Positions 24,298 through 34,800 of a DNA stretch of 64,000 bases are shown here, in pieces. The number at the start of each line of letters is the position of its first letter. The stretch's first letter is position 1. Source of the stretch: Musa acuminata AAA Group (taxonomy: Eukaryota > Streptophyta > Magnoliopsida > Zingiberales > Musaceae); NCBI RefSeq assembly GCF_036884655.1, contig NC_088330.1:31656001-31720000 (forward strand). Reading direction: 5' to 3'. The translations under genes and the position numbers were made by a program. The notes beneath the pieces are model-generated. The model was given only the letters and a program-made list of their open reading frames with translations, was not told where the DNA came from and did not search any database.

Positions 24298-27017
24298 TCA
24301 GAGTATGCTACAGCGGCTCCCTCTTTCTTCTGCCTGAGATGCAGTGGCTTGTTGATATCTGCTAGGGTTTGATTGTTTGTATGCGAACTCGAAGGTATTA
24401 AGACCGTACTATCATTGAAGCAAAAGGAGCAAAGAACAAAAGGAGAATTAGGTACAGCAATAAGAACGCATAGACATTCCTGCAAAGCACAGATATTACC
24501 TTTTCTCTCATTCGTTGGCTCCAGGCGTCGTTTCTGCTCGGACGATGGTCGAGAGTGCCAAGAACAGGTGGAACTCCTTGCCGATTCATTAGCGGCTGTC
24601 GGATGTACTCATCATCACTGTCGTACTCGACGGCTCTGTTAGCAGCAGCTCTTACCATTAGAGCTAGCACGAACACTAAAGCCTGCATGCCACAAGGTCC
24701 ATGATGGAAATTACAGTTTGAAGAGGATCAAGTGAAATGCAACACGAAAAAAATGTATAAAGAATAGTCAATTGGCACAACAAAGGAGAATGATAAGGTG
24801 ATATCAGAAAGGAACTATTATGATGTTACATTTCATCATACATCTGTTCTTTTGAATATGTATTTTTTATGATTGACCAGCATTTTATTCCATATGAAAT
24901 TCTAAAGTATAAGAATGACAACACAGTTAAATGTGTCAATACAGATAATTCTTGCTTGTTGCATCAACATATAAGGAGGAACAAGTATTGATGGTGCAAT
25001 AATGAATGGACCAAGATGTTGATTATGCTATTCTTTTTACATCAGTGCTAAAGGAATAGAAAGGTTCATACGGCACACTTACCTCTAAAATAACAGCTCC
25101 AAGAGCAACCCACTTTGTTATCTTCCAGTTATTCTCCAGAAACTCATATATAGTGTCAAAGTTCCCAGTTTTATCATCAGGAATAAGCTGCAGAAGACTT
25201 AATGTTGGAACTTACTGGGATAGAATGTCTTAATAGAAGTTAGAGATCTAAAAAAACTCACATCCTTCCAGCTATGATTGAAGAATATGAAAGCTGCAGC
25301 AGCCAGCTCAACTAGAATCAGCAATATCACTAAGAAAGAATACTATCTATGGTCAAGGAAAGAACCATCTGTGAGGAAAGAAAATTTATTCACATAAAAT
25401 TATCAAGAAAAAACAAACTCAGTACCTAATATTTACTTCTACAATTACCTAGGTTGAGCTGAAACATATTAAGCAAAGAGACCTGTGAACTGCCCAAACT
25501 AAAAGGGAATGAGCATATTGGTAGTAATCTAAATGACATGAAAATTATTAATATGAAGAACATTTTGCTCCTACAATATCAAGCCACTAAGCAGTCTAAA
25601 TTAAGCAAAATCTACCCCTCTGAAGCCAGCCAAAAAACACAAACCAGCCACAGTGATTTGAGACAATCAAAAGAGCAAACAATTGTTCATTGGGGAAAAA
25701 AAAGTAACAATTGAGGATTATTTTGGTCTAAAACAGAAGTAAAATACATAGGTTACAGGTTACAGGCAAATCAATGGGCCCAAAGCTCTATCACTTAATT
25801 AGCTTTGTCATTTTCAGTTCAATATAAATAAGCCTGAAATTGCTATAGCACTTAAACTTATGGCTCAATCTCTATCTTTTGTCTAAAACCAGAAGCTAAG
25901 TACATAGGTTACAGGCAAATCAAAAGTCGCAAAGCTCTATCACTTTATTAGGTTTGTCATTTTCAATTCAATCTAAATAAACCTGAAACTGCAAGAGCAC
26001 TTCCAACTAATGGCACAATATCATGTACAATAAGGACAAAACATACCAACAAGAAACGCAAGTAATAAACTTTAGTAAAATAAAAATATATTAATTTCAA
26101 AAGGTCAGGATACACAAGACAGGCAGCACCCGTTCCTTGTCACTGCTCCAATGCAGCCGATGCACGATATGACAAAGAGGATAGCCCCAACACCAATAAA
26201 CAAATAAATGAACCTGCAATAACATTGAATTATCGATCTAATTGAACAGATAATCCAGTGGATGATGACTGAAAGGGAAACATACTATAAGTAAGGAAAT
26301 AAGACACCGTTTGTCTTTGAAATATTATATATAAAACCATAGCTAGAAACAAAACAATTGTTTTTTTAGAAAGGTATGATGCAAGAAGAGTACGAAAAGG
26401 AATATGCTATGGCAGCTTAACTAATTGACTCAGATAAGATGATAGGATTGGAATTCTGCAATGAGATTCTAACAGCAAACAAGTACAACAGTAAACTCTT
26501 GGGTTAAATAACAATATATGCCAGTATAACAAGGGGAGTAGATAGGTTCGAGTTAGAGGATCCAAAATATGAAAGTAGATATATACACCAAGAAAAATGC
26601 TTTCTTTGCCTGCGGGCACATCATTTCCTTGTCCGAGTCATTGAGCTGGAAGATACTATTGGTGGATGCAGACATGACTCAAGTTCATAAAACATACTTT
26701 GGTGTGTAGTTTTTTTAGCAAAAAGAATATTAGATTCAAATTTGAGGATTGATCAGAAGTATTGCATACCAAGCTTTGGGGAGATGATCGAGAAAACTCG
26801 AAGAAAGAGGCACACCAACGAGCATGGGCCGTCCAATCATCCAGAACTTGGGATCGTTGCTTGTCGGTGCAACCTGGTCATCGCCGTCGCCGCCAGTAGA
26901 GACTTTATTGTACTCCATCAGCAAGTAAACCCCATATCCCACCATCGCCAAGCCGGTGAGCGTCAGTAGAAAGTTGAGAAGCTTCAACAAATATTCCCAG
27001 AATCCCTTACACGCCAT
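24298..27017 (-). CDS. Tetraspanin, TOM2A/tetraspanin-18 type
   Basis: Six exons on the minus strand: 27017-26770, 26213-26114, 25342-25262, 25187-25083, 24682-24500 and 24408-24298. Junctions are GT-AG with consistent phases, giving 275 residues, the usual length for TOM2A-like plant tetraspanins. Four membrane segments are visible: GFWEYLLKLLNFLLTL..., FIYLFIGVGAILFVI..., FLVILLILVELAAAAF and ALGAVILEALVFVLALMV. A Cys cluster (GCCLSC) follows TM2. The cytosolic tail has the conserved VEYDSDDEY, DHRPSRNDAWSQRMREKYGL and a Cys-containing end. Arabidopsis TOM2A is a tonoplast protein that organises membrane complexes and serves as a host factor for tobamovirus replication. Which TOM2A homologue this is cannot be decided here. 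Confidence 0.93.
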
Positions 27018-28609
27018 GGTCGATCTCTAAGCCCTTCGGTTAACGCTCCACCCCTTCTTCTTCCTCCAATTACCGGCCAATCAAAGACCCAATCTCGTTA
27101 ACCGGAAACCCTAGTTCCAAGAAGGCGGCACAGGACACGCAAACTACTAAAAGATACGCAAACTCTAGTACAAAAGAATTGGTTCTTTGACAGTTTTGAA
27201 CGAACAAGAAAAAAGATCAAAAAGAAAAACCTATGCGTTCGTCGGGCGATCGCGACGGCCGGTCGAGCTCAATTTTCTCTTGCCTGGCAAAATCTTCTTC
27301 GTCTCCTCGTCCCACCACCAAAATCTGCCCTTTTTGCCTCCCTCTTTCGCGTTTTATCACTTGTATTTGGTGGACGAAGCAAGCAATGATCTCCCACCAC
27401 GTGGCGAGCGCGGGAGATCCGTAGTGATCGATGGACGGTTACAAAGTCGATTGTCCGCGACATGGCGACTTCCCATCTCTACTAACGAAGACGCCCTCAT
27501 GGCTCTGCTGCACTTTGTCAACGTAGGACACATCTTCGACCAGTAATAAGTCACCACGTGTACATTTACGCGATGACGCTCACGAATTATGTCCGCAGGG
27601 AGTAAAAATCTTTTCCACCTTATCTTCGTTCGAATGTGCAAGAGTTTCACTCGAGTGGGTCCCACAAGCACATTCCTTTTGCTATTGGCGCGAGTGTGGG
27701 CCCCGGCTGTGCCGTCCAATCACGCGCTTGCTATCGGTGTCCGGCAACCACCCGCCGTGAGACGCCTCGGCTTCCGCGTCTTCGTCCACCAACTTGCCCT
27801 CGGCATCGCTGGCCTCTGCTCTTCCTCTCCCTCCTGCCACTACCTTTACGATGGTTCTTGGCGAATTCTTCCTCTTTCTCGGGACGTAACCGTAATGGCG
27901 GCCTCTGAAGTCCTAGGAACTCCCCCACTGTTGTGAAGCAACAAAGAAGTCAAGTTACTCGAGCCACCCTTTGTGCTTCTGGATCTGTTGGCACACAGTA
28001 ACAGTGAAAAAGGAACTAGGGTTCTTGATCCCGAAATCTTCCTCTGGGGGAGTTGGAAGAAAGGGTAGATATCGAGGCGCCCAGCCGTTGCTTCTGCATC
28101 CGCCACCACGTTCGTATCAAAAGATCAGAACTTTATGCACATCATTTCAATATAATCAAAAGGAACTGAAGGTCAACCAAATCAAAACCCTACAAAGCAG
28201 CGAAGCAGCAAGATTCAAGATAAAGTTTGCTCTTCGATTCACGCAAGATAATAGAGAGCAACGTCGACGACATTCGCAATTAAGCCAAGTTCTTGGGGCA
28301 AACATGAGCGCAAGCAAAATCCTGGTTCGATTGAGGATAAACCCTAATTCCCGTTGGTGGAATTGAAACGGGATGGGAAAGGGTTCCGATAAGACGAAGG
28401 TTACCTTTCCAGTGACGCAGAGAAAGTTTACATGCGGTTGGTGAATCCACCGTCCATAGGATCCACGTGGAAGCAACCTGAGCCTCTTAGTCTAACCGTT
28501 AAGATGGGGTTAAAGGGGGTCAGATAATCTCCGTCAGAATCCAGTGGCTGCTTTCCTGCCATCATCACCACCGCGCCGTCGCCGCCACCTATTGCCTTCA
28601 CGCACTGGA
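27018..28609. other. Divergent intergenic region between the tetraspanin and L18p genes
   Basis: This 1.6 kb region separates the start codons of two genes read outward from it. It is moderately GC-rich, with many overlapping ORFs that show no family resemblance. Two exact telo-box words (AAACCCTA at 28185-28192 and 28339-28346) lie upstream of the L18p gene. A minus-strand donor-like site near 28405 hints at an antisense or alternative leader, but no supported exon chain was found. Confidence 0.45.
28185..28346 (+). promoter_or_regulatory. Two telo-box motifs upstream of the L18p gene
   Basis: AAACCCTA occurs at 28185-28192 and 28339-28346, about 420 and 265 bases before the start codon. 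Telo-boxes are known in plant promoters of translation-related genes and help link them to cell growth. Their activity here is inferred from sequence and position only. Confidence 0.4.
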
Positions 28610-30316
28610 ATGGCAGTAGCTTCGGCTTCTGTCGCTTCTTCTACGGCTGCTGCCATTCTCCACTGCGTCTCTCCTTCCCCGGTTTATTCTGGGACCAACA
28701 GAAGCCCTTTGGAGAAGCGGCCCTCTTCTCTTTCGTGGTCATCGTCGATCCCACTCGTGCCGATCTCCTCTCAGCAGCTCCGCAAGCCACCCAGTTCAAT
28801 CACACCCAGCCGGCAGGTTAGTATTGCTAATATTCTCATTTTTCTTCTTTCTTCCTCTGTTTACAGTTGATTTATGTTATCCGAATTAGGGATTAGTTCC
28901 CAGTGAAACAAGTAGCCTTTTTTAGGGTATTGATTTTTGTAGCAGCGGCATATGATATCGGGCTTGTTCTTAAAACATAATTTATGGGATCAGGGTTTAG
29001 GATTTTGGATATCTTAGAGTATAAGTTTTCAGGCATGGTGGAACTTGATAGAATATGAAGATTGATTATTAGGTTGGGAGTAATCACAAAGAGTGTTCAA
29101 GGGGTTAAGCTATTACAGGTACAATTTCCCATGATTGTGTTTGATAAAATGTGCACATGGAATGGAAATCATGTCCATTTATATGTGATTTTGTACATGA
29201 ACCCAGGAAATTAGAAAGCGTGTGGATTTTCTACTAAACATTAATTCTAAGATGGTTGATGGGCATACTTTTCCTTGCCTTTGTTGTTGTCCTACCATGC
29301 AGGAGACTAGGTTATCAGTTCTCCAAGAAAAGCTCTTACATTGTTTTCTTTGTTTGCAGATTTGCAAGCCTCTTACTTCGTTTATTATATCCTTTAGCAT
29401 TGTTTATGATAATTATCTGTAAGAACTTAAAGATGTGTTGGAAGCAGCAGGAGATACCTTCCATGACAACTTGTAACAGTACCAAAATTGTAAAGAAAAA
29501 CTTTTACCTGTTGCTTAAAATTGTAGATTGACACTCAAATAGACTAGCTTATTGAGAATGAAACTGAATATTTAGATAAATCGAGGAGGAAAATTTTCTG
29601 GCATATGCCATGTACTTGGCCTATGTGAAAGTTCAACGCTTACATTAGGCCAAGTATGGTCTGAACCTAGCTTATCTTTGGTATGATTAAAGTATAATTC
29701 TGCGTAGGCATTCTGTCTAATCTCATGGATCACTAGAGATGTTTTATCAGTAATTAACAAACAGTAGACTCAAATTATGGTGTTTTTTTAATCAGTAGTT
29801 GACATAGTGTTTTAAAAGATATGTTATTTAGGCGCTAAGATTGCAACTTGCTGAACATCCGTATTTATCTCTTATTCACTCTATTGCAATACATCTGGTT
29901 CCCTAATAATCCTTTTGCAGGTTGGTGTGGTTCAAGCAGCTTGGACTCGTAGATCGAGAGATGAAGCTGCGAAGAGACCCAATAAAAAGTCATGGAAGCA
30001 AAAAACAGATATGTATATGCGGCCTTTCTTGCTAAATGTTTTCTTCTCTAAGAGATTCATTCATGCAAAAGTGATGCACAGGGGAACAAGTAAAGTTATC
30101 TCTGTTGCAAGCACGAATGCAAAGGATCTCAGGAATACTTTGCCATCCCTGACCGACAATGATGCTTGTCGGACCATTGGACAACTAATTGCTGAAAGAT
30201 CGAAGGATGCAGACGTATTCGCACTATCTTATGAACCCAAGAAAAATGAGAGAATTGAAGGCAAGCTTGCGATTGTACTCGACACCATAAAGGAGAATGG
30301 AATCATTTTTGTTTGA
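28610..30316 (+). CDS. Ribosomal L18p/L5e-family protein, predicted plastid (At3g20230-like)
   Basis: Two exons, 28610-28816 and 29921-30316, are joined by a phase-0 GT-AG intron; the product is 200 residues. The first about 65 residues are Ser/Ala/Pro-rich with few acids (MAVASASVASSTAAA), as in a chloroplast transit peptide. The mature part shows the family block RSRDEAAKRPNKKSWKQ, then FIHAKVMHRGTSKVISVAST, LTDNDACRTIGQLIAERS and the end IVLDTIKENGIIFV. L18p-type proteins bind 5S rRNA in the large ribosomal subunit. This plant subgroup is distinct from classical plastid L18, so an exact ribosomal role is inferred. The first in-frame ATG is at 28610; upstream codons lack an ATG. Confidence 0.9.
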
Positions 30317-31882
30317 ACGACTTTTAACTACCACAATTCTGGCCAAGTGTGGAAGCATATGGACTAACTGTATGTTAATATATCTTGTGTATCAGGCACC
30401 ACCTTTCCTTGTTTAGTGGAATATTTATGAATATGATCAGCAACCTGTTAATATAATCATGGGAAGAGTGTTGCACAATGTATGTTGTTGATGAAAAGGA
30501 TGTCTGATGATATGATTTAATTAAAACCAAATTGGTCGTCAGCTGTCTGCAGGAATGAGCACCACATGATTGAGTTTTCATGCTATTGATTTGAGGATTA
30601 GCTTCTGATTCTTCTGATGAATTAGCTACTTGATGATCTGTTGAATCTGGCCTGAGGCCAAGTTGTTCGCCTATTTCTTTGGTGAAATGAAAAGTTCATA
30701 GCAAGTGATGCCGAAATTTGTTAGCGGTAATGGCATTAAGTTCTTGGTGGAGACACTACCGCCCACACTGCTCCATTGCTCCTCTCCAGCAGCTTATGTA
30801 TTAAGTTATTAGTCTGCAGTAGCAGTAAATCCAGAGTTACATACTAAGCTGATATGACTTTATTCTTCTATGAAACAGATTATTCTGAGCTGATTACCTC
30901 ACACAATTGAACATCAGCCATATCCTTCGTTCCTTACTGATAGCACACTTGAAAGGCAAGGTAAGATGGATAGTCACTACTTTGGATTGGAATAAAAGCA
31001 TATAAAGACAATGGCAAATGATGCTCAATGACTGTAAATTTCAAATGCCAACAGCTTTCTTGCAGCCTTGGAGTGTAAAGGACTGGTGAGTTTTTTGTTA
31101 TCATATTCCTGACATGAACATACATCTCAATATTTCCTTGAAGAACAACACATTAAACCTATAGTAATGATCCATACAATGCATTGGCAAAATGAACTTT
31201 GAGGAAATAAGCTATTCTGTGAGTTGCAAGCAGAACATTATGTAGAATGAAGTGGTAGGTGATTAATATCGTCATTGACCTGTAATCATTAGACATAGGA
31301 ATCAGAAGAGGAGAAGCTCCTACACTGAATTGGGAACTCCTTGGTGTTGGCTTCTCCAAAGCTTGACGTGAGCAAAAGGTGGATGAGAAAGGCTTAATGC
31401 TTTTGTGCCGACTCCAGGTTGAACATTCTCCACAGATGTGCATCTGCATGCTTGAAATGAAGCATCTTTATGCAGATCCAGAATAGCAGTAGGCAATCCC
31501 TACTTGTGTTTGAGATTACACGAAAGCTTTTACATCCCTCTCTCTCTCTCTCCCTCTAGATAAGTGTGAATGAAATATGCTATGAAAATGCCAAGTATTA
31601 TTAGTCTCATATAACTAAGTACCATTATGTGAGAGGCACAATGAAAAGAAGTCAGATCGCTTAAAGAGTTGCAGTCAAGCAGAGGCAGCCAATTTTTCCT
31701 CCTTTAGAGTTAAAAGCAGACTTGTCTTCCTGTTGCGGTCCTCGGATCAAACTTCCACGGGGACGATCGCGGCGTCCTCCACGACTCTGCCTGCTGAACA
31801 GCGATAGCAGCGCGGAGAGGGCGGCGCCAACTACGAAGGAGATCCCACGAATCCATCCCCCCTCCTCTCTTCCCTCTTTCCC
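30317..31882. other. Intergenic, 3' region of the L18p gene and promoter of the HAD phosphatase gene
   Basis: The left part should hold the L18p 3' untranslated region. A short CT run lies near 31540-31555. The last 200 bp are GC-richer and should hold the 5' leader of the next gene. The overlapping minus-strand ORFs (such as 31661-31921) are antisense to that leader and have no recognisable family. Confidence 0.5.
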
Positions 31883-34800
31883 ATGGCCGCCGATCTCCTC
31901 TCCTTTCCCCATCCACGCCACTCCTCTCCCCTCCTACCCACCAAAGGAATCCGTCCCCGCGTCGCCACCGCTCGCCGACTCAACGGGATCGGCTTCACCG
32001 CCGCGGCTGGGAAGATGTCCGTCTCCTCCCACACATCGCCAGAAACGTATCGCTCTCTCACTGTTATAACGTTGTTTGCTCTCACTGTGACTTCACCTGG
32101 AGAAGATCTTGTTTAACGCGTGCACTGTGCTTTCGATCATTCCTCTGCTTGCAGCAGACGCTCCTTGTCTCATCTTGCTCCGCTGGAAGCCATACTGTTC
32201 GACATCGATGGCACGCTTTGCGATTCCGATCCCATTCACTACTGTGCTTTCCGGGAGATGCTGCAACAGGTACACGTTCCATGAGTCTTTCCTGCTCTCT
32301 CGGATCACTCTGTAGGAACTCTTTTTCTTCTTCTTCTTGCAGATTGGGTTCAACGATGGCGTCCCCATCACCGAAGATTTCTACGTCGACAATATCAGTG
32401 GGAACCACAACGACGACATCGCCCGGTCACTGTTTCCCGGTTGGGATGAGGAGGCGACCACGAAGTTGCTGGACGACAAGGAAGCCATGTACCGGAGGTA
32501 ATGAACTGCATGCCCATGCTCCAATTCTTGCTTAGAAATGATCTGAACCTCCCGGACATGGGCTGAGACTTGTTCAATGTGTTTTGGTATATCAGCACTT
32601 GTTGGACTTCATAGGAAATAAAAAAAAATAAAACAAATTTAAATCTTTTAAATTTTTTTATAATTTTAGAAATTTTATATATTTGATGACTCAATATATA
32701 TGGTTTATATACTCGTTAAAGATATATTACATTAATGTATTCAAAATAAATTATTTTCTTTTAAGAAACTGTTTCAATAATCAATAGTCAATTTGATTTG
32801 ACATTTAATCTATTTTTATTTTTGATACAATGAACACTTCTTTTGATGAAATTATTTTTATAAGTTTAATACCAACATTCTGCCTATTTAAATTTGTTTC
32901 ATCTAATATGTCAAGTTTCTTTCAAAGTTATTGAAATATTTTAAATTTAAAAGGTTTTGAAAATATATCGATCACTTGTTCACTTGTCTTGACATGATAT
33001 AGTCAACTTCTTTATTTCTGATATGATCTCTTATAAAATAAAATTTTGTGTCGATATGCTTTGATTTGTCTTGATCTTTTATAAGGCAATAACTAATTTA
33101 TTATCAATATAAATCTTGATTGACTTCTCCTGTGGCATATGAAGTTCTTAGAGTAATCTTCTTAGCTATATTGTATGACAAACACAAGAAGATGCTACTA
33201 TATATTTTACTTCACAATTTGATAGAGCAATAATCTGCTATTTTTTTAAGACCAAGTGAATATAGTTTTACCAAAATAAAATACAAATCCAATTGTACTC
33301 TTTTCCGATCATCGTAGCTTTCGACCCGATCATTGTCACCGTATCCAATAAGCTCTAACCTTTTGGATGATGAACAAAACATTCCATACTCAATTGTTCC
33401 TTTAATATATCACAGAATTCTTTTAGCGACATTTAAATAAGATATCATAGGAGCTTCCATATATCTATTTATTAAACTAACTTCAAATAGTATAGCATGT
33501 CAAATATCTTAAACATTTAATTAGACTTTTATAATAAGTTGGATTAATGTATTTACCTTCACATTTCTTGGTCAACTTGGTACCATATTCAATAGGTATA
33601 TCTATAGGGTAATAATCTTCCATAGAAAACTTCTTTAAAACCTCGTTTACATAATTTTCTTATGAGAAAAAATTCTTCTATTGTCTTGTATAACTTCAAT
33701 ATCGAAAAAATAAGTCATTAGGCCCAAGTCGATCATCTCAAATTTTTCTTCATAGAATGCTTAAAATTTTTAATTATAGAGCTACTATTGCTTATAAATA
33801 TTAAATCATCTACATACAAACATGCAAGATATCTCTATTAGAGTTAGATTTTATATAGAGAACATATTCATGTAGACATTTAGAAAAATTATTTTGAATA
33901 AAATAAGCATATATTTGAGAATTTTATACTCATGGGGCTTGTTTAAGCCCATAAAAAGTTCTATTTAACTTGTATATTTTGTCTTCTTATTCATGAATAA
34001 TAAAGTCAAGGGGTTGTTGAATGTATACCTCTTTTTTAAGAACTCCATTAAGAAATACTGATTTGATAACTATTTATAAAATTTTTCATTTAATTTGAGC
34101 TACTAGGGAGATAAGTAATCTTAGTGTCTTCAATCGAGCAATTGGTATAAATACTTTGTCATAGTCAATCCCATATTGTTGTTTGTATCCCTTTATAACT
34201 AATCGGGCCTTATATTTCTCTATCTCCACTTTTGCATTTCTTTTTGTTTTAAAGATCCACTTAACACCGATCGCTTATTGGTTTTCTAGAAATGTAGTAA
34301 GCTCCATTGTATCATTTTTATTAATAGCACAAATCTCCTCGTTCATAGCTTGTCATCATTTTTCTTATCTACAAGCTTCTTCGAAGGTTAATAGATCATA
34401 TTCTGCAAAAAGATAAAATAAAGAAAGTTCATCATTATTAATATCAATCCTTTGAGTCACATCATAAAGCTCTTGAATCGGTCTTGTCCTTCTTATAATC
34501 AGACTTCTTGAATCATGTGACATAGCTAATCTAGGTAATGATTTCAGCAAAGCCACTTCGGTGTTTACTTGTATTATATCATCCTCTTCTGAAGCTATAG
34601 CTTTCTTACACTGCTTATCACTTTTCTAATTCCAAATCTTTTGCTCATCAAACTCAATATCTCTTAACATCATAACTTTATTTGTGATAGGATTGTAGGA
34701 TTTATAGCTATTAAAATTCTCTGGATAACCCAACAAAATATATTTTTGACTTTTATCCTCTAGTTTTGTTCTCTTTTCTTTTGGTATCTTAGCAAATGCA

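Noticed and set aside
28544..28609. Upstream extension of the L18p frame
   Set aside because: The upstream codons contain no ATG; the first ATG is at 28610 and already gives a full transit peptide.
31661..31921. Minus-strand ORF with a hydrophobic segment
   Set aside because: It is antisense to the leader and first codons of the HAD phosphatase gene and has no recognisable homologue or promoter.
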